From Bacteroidales bacterium UBA5235 (GTDB lineage Bacteria > Bacteroidota > Bacteroidia > Bacteroidales > VadinHA17), in contig DHUL01000051.1 of NCBI GenBank assembly GCA_002409145.1, positions 156,981-163,221 on the forward strand: a stretch of 6,241 nt of DNA. Direction: 5' to 3'. The notes under the pieces are model-generated. The model saw only the letters and a list, made by a program, of their open reading frames with translations. It had not been told where the DNA came from and did not search any database. The position numbers and the translations under genes were made by a program. Below are positions 1 to 5,587 of this stretch, in pieces (positions within the stretch are counted from its first letter, which is position 1; every line of letters begins with the position of its first letter).

Positions 1-407
1 AGATCACAGTCAGTGAAAAATGAACCGGTTAAATCACATTCTGAAAAATCAACACCCTTCAGTTTTGAACCCCCGAAACCGGTATTCAATAATTTCAACT
101 TATAGAATGAGGAGTGGTCAAGCATACAGTTTTCGAAACTGAATGACACCCCAAACTCATTGCAATCCTCAAAATGCAAGCCCAGCATTTTGCAGTTCAC
201 AAAATTCACATCCCTGAAGGTTGCACCCGTCAGTTTAACGAGGCTCAGATTGCAATATATGAATTTACAATCTGTGAAAACGAAATCGGAAAGATTGCAT
301 TCGGAAAAGTCGCAGTCACGGAACCGGCAGTTCTCGTACTCACCTTTTGCTAAAGGCTTTTCTCTGTATGAGACCTTCCCGAAATCTTGATCAGCTATAT
401 AGTTCAT
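1..407 (-). CDS. Qnr-like pentapeptide-repeat protein, 3' end missing (cut by window edge)
   Basis: The reading frame is open from an ATG at 407 to the left edge without a stop, giving 136 residues of an incomplete protein. After a 25-residue leader, nearly every fifth residue is Phe, Leu or Met: positions 29 to 89 in one register (only Glu84 breaks it), then 96 to 136 in a second register offset by two residues. The i-2 position is very often Cys (27, 32, 37, 47, 52, 72, 82, 124, 134), as in units such as CDFSE and CNLSD. This is the right-handed quadrilateral beta-helix of the pentapeptide-repeat family (Qnr, McbG, MfpA). In that family some members mimic DNA and protect gyrase or topoisomerase IV, but most have no known role, so resistance is not implied. 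The register shift near 90-95 may be a loop or bulge of the kind Qnr proteins have. No Shine-Dalgarno precedes the ATG, and an in-frame stop lies a short way upstream. It is 132 bp downstream of the HTH gene, with no clear promoter between. Confidence 0.93.
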   Translation of the reverse strand, partial: MNYIADQDFGKVSYREKPLAKGEYENCRFRDCDFSECNLSDFVFTDCKFIYCNLSLVKLTGATFRDVNFVNCKMLGLHFEDCNEFGVSFSFENCMLDHSSFYKLKLLNTGFGGSKLKGVDFSECDLTGSFFTDCD

Positions 408-539
408 TTCATTATTGTGTGGTTGAATCTTTGGTGACAGGAGGAGTGGCAAGGAGAATAATACATGGTTTCATTCTTTGATTCATCAGCGGCGCATGAT
501 CACAATAGTTATTCATTATATTTTATGCATCGCTCTGCA

Positions 540-761
540 CTATGCTTCCTCCTTAACATCCTCCCTGTATTCGAGTATATCACCGGGCTGGCAGTCCAAT
601 GCCTTACATATTGCATCGAGGGTGGTGAACCTAATCGCCTTTGCTTTCCCGGTTTTTAATATGGAAAGATTCGACAGGGTCAGATCAACTTTCTCTGACA
701 GCTCATTAAGCGACATCTTTCTCCTGGCCATCATAACATCCAGGTTCACAATGATCGGCAT
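540..761 (-). CDS. XRE/Cro-CI-type small transcriptional regulator (YozG-like, HTH_26)
   Basis: This 73-residue protein is almost entirely one helix-turn-helix domain. The sequence MSLNELSEKVDLTLSNLSIL (residues 16-35) covers the HTH helices, and the downstream segment with IRFTTLDAICKALDCQPGD (43-61) is the characteristic second half of Cro/C1 domains of the HTH_26 (YozG-like) group. The lysine-rich stretch KTGKAKAIR (36-44) probably contacts DNA, and a short acidic tail follows. Such proteins bind palindromic operators as dimers. Its ATG lies 2 bp after the stop of the DUF2975 gene, so the two are co-transcribed and likely translationally coupled. YozG-type regulators next to DUF2975 membrane proteins are a recurring arrangement in Firmicutes and Bacteroidota. 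The likely target is its own operon: a palindrome sits inside the promoter at 1332-1352. Family and coupling are firm; the target is inferred. Confidence 0.95.
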   Translation of the reverse strand: MPIIVNLDVMMARRKMSLNELSEKVDLTLSNLSILKTGKAKAIRFTTLDAICKALDCQPGDILEYREDVKEEA

Positions 762-763
762 GG

Positions 764-1300
764 CTATACGGTTAAATCGTTTTCGTTCTGGAGTTCGACT
801 CCCCTCCTAAAAATAGACGCAATAACATAGAGTACTGCTGCCATCAGAATGAAAGCCTTGCTGTCAGCCCAGAACTTTCCCAGAGGAGCGGTATCGAATC
901 CGTAATGCGTTAATCCCATTGCAGTCTGCCGGGCTATGTAACTTATAATTCCTACGGAAAGAGTTATGTAGCTGATTTTTGTTATATGACCGGAAGCAGA
1001 AATGCTGAATGGCTCCTCCAGATCAAGCTTGCTTAAAAGCTCTGTGACTACATAAAACAGATATGCCTTTAATACCGAAATGGACAATATGAATCCGTAC
1101 AGACCAAAATAAGCCCATTTGTTAAGATTGTAAATCTGGCTTAAATCAAGCTTCTGATAAAGATTATGTACCACCTCAGGCTTGAAGAGACTATATACAA
1201 AATTGACCAGCAAAGCCCCGGTTTCTATACACAGGCCGATAAATATGATCCAGGCCACGACATTTAAGGCCTGAAATACGAAGTTGTTACTTTTCGACAT
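764..1300 (-). CDS. DUF2975 family four-helix membrane protein
   Basis: The product has 178 residues from the ATG at 1300. An in-frame TTG at 1309 would add three residues (MSI) but is a weaker choice. Four hydrophobic segments are visible at about residues 10-34, 62-87, 108-124 and 148-163. Between the second and third is LDLEEPFS, matching the family's conserved 'xxPFs' loop. The C-terminus has RRGVELQNENDLTV, which closely follows the conserved tail of DUF2975 proteins (G-x-E-L-x-x-E-N-D-L-T-V). The protein should sit in the inner membrane with that tail probably cytoplasmic. Function is unknown in the family; the constant pairing with a YozG-like HTH protein suggests that it senses a membrane state or modulates the regulator, which is inference. 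It is the first gene of a two-gene operon with a recognisable Bacteroidetes promoter just upstream. Family assignment is strong. Confidence 0.93.
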   Translation of the reverse strand: MSKSNNFVFQALNVVAWIIFIGLCIETGALLVNFVYSLFKPEVVHNLYQKLDLSQIYNLNKWAYFGLYGFILSISVLKAYLFYVVTELLSKLDLEEPFSISASGHITKISYITLSVGIISYIARQTAMGLTHYGFDTAPLGKFWADSKAFILMAAVLYVIASIFRRGVELQNENDLTV

Positions 1301-1326
1301 AATTGACAATGGGTTTGATTACGGCT

Positions 1327-1356
1327 CAAAGATAACAATTATTTATTGTTATTCAA
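1327..1356 (-). promoter_or_regulatory. Bacteroidetes-type promoter of the DUF2975-HTH operon
   Basis: On the minus strand TATCTTTG (1334 to 1327) matches the Bacteroidetes -7 element TAnnTTTG exactly. A TTG (1356 to 1354) lies 19 nt upstream, fitting the -33 element (TTTG or TTG) at a usual distance. Transcription would start near 1320, leaving an untranslated leader of about 20 nt before the ATG at 1300. The surrounding DNA is very AT-rich. The match is by eye and has not been shown experimentally. Confidence 0.65.
1332..1352. repeat. Palindrome between -33 and -7, candidate operator for the HTH regulator
   Basis: ATAACAAT (1332-1339) and ATTGTTAT (1345-1352) form a perfect 8-bp inverted repeat around a 5-bp centre. 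The centre pairs once more (1341 with 1343), so nine of ten positions are symmetric. The palindrome overlaps the first three bases of the -7 element and ends two bases before the -33 TTG, so a dimer bound here would block RNA polymerase. The size suits an XRE-family dimer. Binding by the HTH protein encoded in the same operon is inferred. Confidence 0.55.
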
Positions 1357-1392
1357 TAATTATTTATTTATTTTCAAACTTTATTTATTGAA
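1352..1392. repeat. AT-rich inverted repeat upstream of the DUF2975 operon
   Basis: TTCAATAA (1352-1359) and TTATTGAA (1385-1392) are perfect 8-bp inverted arms separated by 25 bp of AT-rich sequence with several TTATT runs. The first arm contains the -33 TTG of the operon promoter. It could be an upstream regulator site or a curved UP-like region. In such AT-rich DNA chance pairing is also plausible. Confidence 0.35.
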
Positions 1393-1447
1393 CCACCAGA
1401 AGTCAACCATCCTCTTCATCTATTAATCACATCATACTTATGAGATC

Positions 1448-2083
1448 TCATCTGATTCTTTCCCTGAATACCCACATCAGTGTTCCACCGGTGATTAAGC
1501 CATACAATAACGCACCAAAAATAAAAGTCAGGATCGATAATCCACCTTTCATCACCATGCCTGCAAAATAAGTGATGATTATGCAAATGCCCCATCCAAA
1601 AGCACTTGCCGGCACCCAAAGAATGCTTCTAAGAAAGTGCCTTCTCAGCAGCGGCCATTGCAAAAAGCCGGTCAGTAAACCTGCAGATGCAAAGAACAGG
1701 GATTCAGGAAGCGGATTGGACTCAACAAACCTTAACTCATACCTGTTAATATTCAGGCGCCAGAGAATCAGGCACACAAGCAGTTCTGTAATTGCAAATC
1801 CGATCATGAGTGTGTAAATCCAGCTCCATGATACATTGAAGACTTTTTTAAGAAGTGATCTCTGATACAAACCCGTGCCCAGTCCTATTACCGCTCCGCC
1901 GGCTACCTGCATTACTGTCTGGGAAAGATATGTTCCTCCTTCCATCTGACTAAATCCAAAAGCCCCGTGGACCAACAGGACAACGATCAGACTTACCATA
2001 TAGCTTACAGGGATTATCCCGAAGCTCAATAAAGTCCATCTGGTGAAAAACTCAAGTTTTTCCTTTTTTGTTAATGTTGTCAT
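1448..2083 (-). CDS. Six-helix membrane protein with an internal G-x-x-x-G-x-x-Q-(W)-LLRR duplication
   Basis: This 211-residue protein has about six hydrophobic segments (near 18-39, 57-75, 87-110, 128-143, 154-177 and 183-202). Two parts resemble each other. Residues 61-98 contain GLGTGLYQRSLLKKVF then a Trp-containing helix; residues 132-168 contain AGLLTGFLQWPLLRRHF then ILWVPASAFGWG. A weaker third copy may be GLITGGTLMWVFRER at 195-209. This helix-QW-basic-helix layout occurs in many uncharacterised membrane proteins of cyanobacteria and Bacteroidota; I know of no assigned function. The basic loops after each repeat (LKK, LRR) suggest cytoplasmic turns. The ATG lies 12 bp after the lipoprotein gene, so the two are probably one transcript, and no Shine-Dalgarno is seen. 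No hairpin with a T-run follows the stop. That it is a real gene is sure; its function is unknown. Confidence 0.88.
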   Translation of the reverse strand: MTTLTKKEKLEFFTRWTLLSFGIIPVSYMVSLIVVLLVHGAFGFSQMEGGTYLSQTVMQVAGGAVIGLGTGLYQRSLLKKVFNVSWSWIYTLMIGFAITELLVCLILWRLNINRYELRFVESNPLPESLFFASAGLLTGFLQWPLLRRHFLRSILWVPASAFGWGICIIITYFAGMVMKGGLSILTFIFGALLYGLITGGTLMWVFRERIR

Positions 2084-2095
2084 ATATAGAGAGTT

Positions 2096-3751
2096 CTAAC
2101 GGCATCTCGTCAATCTGACAAACCTTGGATAATAAATGAGGCTGTCTGTCAACTGTTCTTCGAATCTGAAAGTGTTTGTGGCATATGTTAAAACCAGGTC
2201 AGAGCCCGTCAGGGACGGATGGGCCTTGCCTGAGTAGATACTTACATTCTCCCTGTAATACTCAGGGGGCCTGTATAACAATCGCAGATCAGACCAGGGA
2301 CCGGTTAACGACGGTGCAGCCCTCATCATAATGTCAGCTGCACCGAAACCCTCAGTCTGCACACAGATGTATCGTTTGCTCGGATCATCATAATGGATGG
2401 TCAGTTCAGTCTGCCCCCCGTTGAACAGAGGATACCGCTGAATACCGGACGAATCCGGGACCCATCCAACCATTTCACCTGCCCACCACTCAGGGTGAAG
2501 CAGGTTTCCACGACGAATCTCATCTTCCGGCCATCGTGCCGCAAAGATCGGGTGTGATTTGACCGGATTTTGAGAGCCCAATGCCACAACGTACCCTTCG
2601 CTCTTCAGTACTGCAGCAAATCCCACAAGGATACCCAGAGAATTTTCAGGAGTTTCAAGCTCCTGCACCTGCCAGGAGGAAGGCTCAGCATCGGGATTGG
2701 AAACCATTATTGCAGTCCAGCCTACGTGCTCGAAACCAAGGCCGACGCCCGTATTCCGTATGGTACGTGCAAAAAACAGGACAAGACGGTCGCCTACCCG
2801 GATTCCATTCCCAAACCAGAGCGACTCACCATCGCGATCCGGGAACATAGCATCGGGATTACCACCAGCATCTGTCCCCCAGAAGAATGATATATCTGCG
2901 GTTGCCGGATCAGTGCCTGTTTGAATGGCGACACTGTTGCTTATCATTCGCGCCCCTTTCCTGGTTCCTTTTCCTGAGGCATCGATCCAGGTATCACCAA
3001 AGAGCCAGAGTGTACGGTTGTTACCCAGGTCCACTGTAGATGCAACATCGGCTCCCAGCCAGTGAGGATCGCATCTGAAGAGCTGATCGGCTTCCCGCCA
3101 TGCGGAAGCCTCAAAACAGGGTACATTGACGGGCTGGAATGAACTTCCTGACGTACGCCGGACATGCAACCAATCCCGTTCGGAAACGGCAGGGTTTGCA
3201 CAGTATGTACCAAGACTTTTACGCAGCTCGTCTGTGGTTCCGGTAAGTACTAATCCTTCATCGTCTGTGTTTGCAGTGACTTCGGTTGAATGGCGGTACG
3301 GCAGCCTGACTTTCCCGGACTGAAGTGCTGAAAGAAGAGCATCAGGATTGATAATCGCCAGTGAAATCTCATTATCACTGAACTCCGGAAATAGCTGCAG
3401 GTGCCCTGCCAACATCAAAGGTGCATAAGGATCAGGCACATCACCCTGCCGGGGTTTTGGCCAGACATCAAGTACCATGTGGTCTCCGAGATAACCCAGC
3501 CGGGCCGCAAACCTTCCGGTTTTCCCTTCACTTGTGTATTCAATCTCGTAACTGTTCCCCGTGCTACGGGAAACAGTCATCTGATCTGACCCGTCAATCT
3601 CCTTCCAGTTGCCAGGAAGTCGCGCATCGAAGATTGCCTCAGATTCCGTTATCACCGGATAAACTGTTATGGTACAGCCGGTAAGCAGCATTAAAAATGC
3701 AAGTCCTGTAACAACTCTGAATGTCTTCATGGTCATATTCGTTTTCATCAT
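2096..3751 (-). CDS. Large lipoprotein: lipocalin-like N-terminal domain fused to a DUF4185-like beta-propeller
   Basis: The 551-residue product begins with a lipoprotein signal: basic start, hydrophobic core, then lipobox LTGC with Cys26. Met1 (3751), Met2 (3748), Met6 (3736) and Met8 (3730) all fit; starting at Met8 gives the most typical signal. Residues 30-200 form a beta-rich domain: LPGNWKEID at 45-53, a GRFAARLGYLGDHMVLDVWP stretch at 79-98, and a TTDELRKSL segment at 172-180. These resemble small lipocalin-like lipoproteins that normally stand alone. Residues 220-551 look like a DUF4185/GH43-like five-bladed propeller. GADVAST (233-239) is followed by TLWLFGDTWID (247-257), the fold's signature, with Asp235 and Asp253. 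Later come TELTIHYD, a GPWSDLRLLYRPPE block, GKAHPSLTG, LVLTYATNT and the closing YYPRFVRL. By homology the propeller may bind or cleave a glycan, but no activity is shown. It is probably membrane-anchored, facing the periplasm or the surface. It lies 112 bp downstream of the protease gene. Confidence 0.88.
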   Translation of the reverse strand: MMKTNMTMKTFRVVTGLAFLMLLTGCTITVYPVITESEAIFDARLPGNWKEIDGSDQMTVSRSTGNSYEIEYTSEGKTGRFAARLGYLGDHMVLDVWPKPRQGDVPDPYAPLMLAGHLQLFPEFSDNEISLAIINPDALLSALQSGKVRLPYRHSTEVTANTDDEGLVLTGTTDELRKSLGTYCANPAVSERDWLHVRRTSGSSFQPVNVPCFEASAWREADQLFRCDPHWLGADVASTVDLGNNRTLWLFGDTWIDASGKGTRKGARMISNSVAIQTGTDPATADISFFWGTDAGGNPDAMFPDRDGESLWFGNGIRVGDRLVLFFARTIRNTGVGLGFEHVGWTAIMVSNPDAEPSSWQVQELETPENSLGILVGFAAVLKSEGYVVALGSQNPVKSHPIFAARWPEDEIRRGNLLHPEWWAGEMVGWVPDSSGIQRYPLFNGGQTELTIHYDDPSKRYICVQTEGFGAADIMMRAAPSLTGPWSDLRLLYRPPEYYRENVSIYSGKAHPSLTGSDLVLTYATNTFRFEEQLTDSLIYYPRFVRLTRCR

Positions 3752-3863
3752 GAATTCAGCACCAAAACCGGCATGGTTTCATGACGGCGTGTCGTTATAT
3801 AAGGCTGCCCCAGACTCCGGCAGGCCGAATGGCGCGGCTTCTCCCGGACAATCCGGAACGGGA

Positions 3864-4889
3864 TCAGGCTTCAGCTATCCCTTGAACTGCCAGGTGTCCT
3901 TCAGGAAGGCGTTTCCACATCCGGTCAACCAGAATAATTAATGCGGCAAAAACAAAGAACACTATAATCATGTTATTCTGTTCCAGAGGCTGGAGCAATG
4001 CCACTATTGTATTTGCAGATGCATGGGCAGTACCTGCTGCAAGAAGGTTTCCGCGACTCCGGTTATAGCACCAGCAAAGAATTATTCCGGAAGGTATGTG
4101 AAGAAGATACGAACTGACCCAGAAAGAGAATGTCATGACTTCCCTTCCTTCACTGATCCAGAGAAACAGGTGCCAGGGGACCCAAAAGAGGGTTAGTATC
4201 AGGCCGGCAACAAGAGGACTGGTCAGGGCCTGTAACCGTGGAAGTGCGAATCCACGCCAGCCAACCTCTTCACCGGTCCCGTTGAAGTAAAAGAATTGTG
4301 AAAGAAATTTGACGGCAAACCATCCGACCAGGCCAAGACCCGTAGCCGGCAGGCTGGAAAACACGGGCGTCTCATGACCCGGTAACTTGCTGACTAGAAC
4401 TGAGGTCATTGTCAGGAAAGGAAAGAGTAACAACGCGATAATGATCCATGAAAGATTGCCTCCTGAAACGGCTGACTTAAGCCTGAAACCTCGTATAACG
4501 GGGAACCGTGTATAAGCGAGATTAACGATAAATGCAACCGGAAGAGCTGAGATAGCCACCAGGATGACAAGTGCGGTCGATACAGGCCCTTTATTGATGA
4601 AGAATTGATTTGCTATGAAGACGAGAGTAACGACGAGCCATGAGATTAAGAAAGCGAGCCATGAAAAACGCTTTTTTGCCACCTGCCGGTTTGAATCTGA
4701 GACACATGCAACTATGATACCGGCGAAGGCGGGGCCGCATGTTGCCAGAAACACCAATGGCAGAAAGAGGTACTTTTCGCGCGTGACCGCAATGTATGAG
4801 AATCCCAGACCCCATGTTATCAGGAAAGTGAGCGTGAAAAAAGATGTTACCTGATGAGCGGCAATCCACCTGAACGAATTCTTGATCAT
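3864..4889 (-). CDS. CPBP-family (CAAX/Abi) glutamic intramembrane protease
   Basis: The product has 341 residues from the ATG at 4889 and about nine or ten hydrophobic segments. All catalytic motifs of the CPBP (Rce1-like, PF02517) family are present. Motif 1 is GTGEEVGWRGF, with Glu207, Glu208 and Arg212; motif 2 is LFWVPWHLFLW, with His240; motif 3 is TAHASAN, with His289 and Asn293. No key residue is missing, so it should be active in the inner membrane. Bacterial members are linked to bacteriocin maturation or immunity, to protein export and to regulation of signalling, but the substrate cannot be told here. The N-terminal part is longer than the minimal family, adding several helices. 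An in-frame TTG at 4916 would add nine residues (GCPLKGGI after Met), but the ATG at 4889 follows AAGGGGG closely and gives a more usual membrane N-terminus. The next gene downstream on the same strand is the lipoprotein. Confidence 0.94.
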   Translation of the reverse strand: MIKNSFRWIAAHQVTSFFTLTFLITWGLGFSYIAVTREKYLFLPLVFLATCGPAFAGIIVACVSDSNRQVAKKRFSWLAFLISWLVVTLVFIANQFFINKGPVSTALVILVAISALPVAFIVNLAYTRFPVIRGFRLKSAVSGGNLSWIIIALLLFPFLTMTSVLVSKLPGHETPVFSSLPATGLGLVGWFAVKFLSQFFYFNGTGEEVGWRGFALPRLQALTSPLVAGLILTLFWVPWHLFLWISEGREVMTFSFWVSSYLLHIPSGIILCWCYNRSRGNLLAAGTAHASANTIVALLQPLEQNNMIIVFFVFAALIILVDRMWKRLPEGHLAVQGIAEA

Positions 4890-4893
4890 AATT

Positions 4894-4900
4894 CCCCCTT
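4894..4900 (-). promoter_or_regulatory. Purine-rich ribosome-binding site of the CPBP protease
   Basis: AAGGGGG reads 4900 to 4894 on the minus strand and ends 4 nt before the ATG at 4889. It is the only clear G-rich Shine-Dalgarno-like run in front of a minus-strand gene here, and it supports the ATG over the upstream TTG at 4916. The spacing is slightly short and Bacteroidetes rely little on such sites, so the support is moderate. Confidence 0.4.
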
Positions 4901-4943
4901 TTAATGGACACCCCAAAAAATAAGATTTACATCAGCCTTTCTG

Positions 4944-4961
4944 TCTGCATTGGTATGCAGA
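4944..4961. repeat. Short perfect hairpin upstream of the protease gene
   Basis: TCTGCAT (4944-4950), TGGT and ATGCAGA (4955-4961) form a 7-bp stem with a 4-nt loop, extendable by a G-T pair at 4943/4962. It lies about 55 bp upstream of the protease ATG. There is no T-run after it on either strand, so it is not a standard terminator. It may be an operator or a leader structure. Confidence 0.45.
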
Positions 4962-5020
4962 TGTGCTGATTACTAAAGTAAAGTTAATACTAAATATTGA
5001 GATGCCGAATGGTCAGATCA

Positions 5021-5040
5021 GGCAGGAAAAAGTGCCTGCC
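5021..5040. repeat. GGCAGG/CCTGCC inverted repeat
   Basis: GGCAGG (5021-5026) and CCTGCC (5035-5040) form a perfect 6-bp GC-rich stem with an 8-nt loop. No T-run follows on the plus strand, and only the loop itself is A/T-rich. It could be a weak transcription pause or an old terminator remnant in non-coding DNA; no role can be assigned. Confidence 0.3.
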
Positions 5041-5145
5041 GGTAGCAGATTACTGATGCTGTGCGTGAACAAATCCTTCAGGGAAAGGCATTACTTTATC
5101 ATATCATCCCCGGGTTACCAATATAATAAGCCTGAAGTCCGGTTT

Positions 5146-5184
5146 CCGGATTCATTCTGATCCTTGAAATATACCGGATTCATT
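5146..5184. repeat. 11-bp direct repeat CCGGATTCATT, two copies
   Basis: CCGGATTCATT occurs at 5146-5156 and again at 5174-5184, with starts 28 bp apart, in non-coding DNA. On the minus strand each copy reads AATGAATCCGG and opens a short frame starting Met-Asn-Pro (22 and 18 codons). It may be a pair of protein-binding sites on near-same-face spacing, or the remnant of a small duplication. Confidence 0.4.
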
Positions 5185-5259
5185 TCGTGCTGCTAATTAT
5201 ATAACGTTTGGATGTCAGTGTTCAAAGGACGGGATTTTAACTTAATACCCGGATAGTCA

Positions 5260-5481
5260 CTACCTTTTTTGAGACCTTTCTTTAATATCCTGTTCTGTCT
5301 TACTTTTTTCAATACTTTTTCTTGATTTAAAGAAGGAAATATTCTCATAAGGTTCCCCGGAAACAACTCTTACTGTATTTATTATTGATATTACTGCATT
5401 AAACAGGAAGATAAGAATCAATGGGATTGGCACATGGGCCCTCCAGTAAGTTGTGCAACTTGGAGGTGTCATGTCAGTCAT
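5260..5481 (-). CDS. Small single-helix membrane protein, unknown
   Basis: The frame runs from an ATG at 5481 to a TAG and encodes 73 residues. A short polar N-terminus (MTDMTPPSCTTYW) precedes one hydrophobic helix at about residues 17-36 (VPIPLILIFLFNAVISIIN). A hydrophilic tail rich in Lys, Arg and Glu follows (RKSIEKSKTEQDIKERSQKR, 53-72). This single-anchor layout with a charged tail resembles many small Bacteroidota membrane proteins, but I do not recognise the family. An internal in-frame ATG at 5472 is an alternative start. No promoter or Shine-Dalgarno is evident. It is divergent from the SDR gene, with about 100 bp between their starts. Its composition is AT-rich, like the SDR gene and unlike the lipoprotein and protease genes. 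It could also be a chance frame in AT-rich DNA, so confidence is moderate. Confidence 0.5.
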   Translation of the reverse strand: MTDMTPPSCTTYWRAHVPIPLILIFLFNAVISIINTVRVVSGEPYENISFFKSRKSIEKSKTEQDIKERSQKR

Positions 5482-5509
5482 GATAAAATCTGATTCTGTA
5501 TATTATCAT
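5480..5509. repeat. Inverted repeat in the divergent gap before the SDR gene
   Basis: ATGATAA (5480-5486) and TTATCAT (5503-5509) are perfect 7-bp inverted arms separated by 16 bp. The left arm overlaps the start codon of the small membrane protein; the right arm lies upstream of the SDR gene. It could be a regulator site between divergent genes. The arms are AT-rich, so chance is possible, and I could not fit a -33/-7 promoter with confidence in this gap. Confidence 0.3.
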
Positions 5510-5587
5510 TATTGTTTATTTTCCTGATTCCAACAGGATTCAATGAGCCAGAATTACAGTTTCTTTAGTCTTCAAATTATGTCCGAA

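Larger units (their letters stand above)
4890..5259. other. Non-coding stretch upstream of the protease gene
   Basis: About 370 bp lie between the protease ATG and the stop of the small membrane protein. I see no convincing gene. A 65-codon plus-strand frame from a GTG at 4963 has no recognisable features. On the minus strand only 18- and 22-codon frames begin with ATG, at 5156 and 5184. The stretch contains a perfect hairpin (4944-4961), a GGCAGG/CCTGCC inverted repeat (5021-5040) and an 11-bp direct repeat (5146-5184). Near-matches to the Bacteroidetes -7 element with a three-base gap are TATTTTTTG (minus, 4922 to 4914) and TAACGTTTG (plus, 5202-5210). It probably holds the protease promoter, which I cannot place firmly. 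Confidence 0.6.

Noticed and set aside
465..659. Plus-strand 64-codon frame with an AAGGAG run 8 nt upstream of its ATG
   Set aside because: The Shine-Dalgarno-like run is attractive, but the frame overlaps the HTH gene antisense, has no recognisable domain, and such sites mean little in Bacteroidetes.
478..810. Plus-strand 110-codon frame
   Set aside because: It covers the whole HTH gene antisense; the minus-strand product is an unmistakable HTH protein.
1301..1309. TTG start for the DUF2975 protein
   Set aside because: The ATG three codons later is a stronger start and leaves the whole domain intact.
1301..1447. Terminator for the six-helix membrane protein gene
   Set aside because: The AT-rich dyads here have no GC-rich stem followed by a T-run; their position fits promoter control of the next operon better.
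1572..1817. Plus-strand 81-codon frame
   Set aside because: Antisense to the six-helix membrane protein, with no features of its own.
2570..2924. Three overlapping plus-strand frames
   Set aside because: Antisense to the propeller domain of the lipoprotein; basic, low-complexity products typical of shadow frames.
2944..3213. Minus-strand 89-codon frame
   Set aside because: Same strand but a different frame within the lipoprotein gene, whose own frame is intact and well supported.
4963..5160. Plus-strand 65-codon frame starting with GTG
   Set aside because: No domain, signal or helix that I recognise, a weak start, and its 5' part overlaps the hairpin at 4944-4961 region. It may be chance; a homology search would settle it.
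5230..5251. CGGG/CCCG inverted repeat as a terminator for the small membrane protein
   Set aside because: Only four base pairs with a 14-nt loop and no T-run on the transcribed side.
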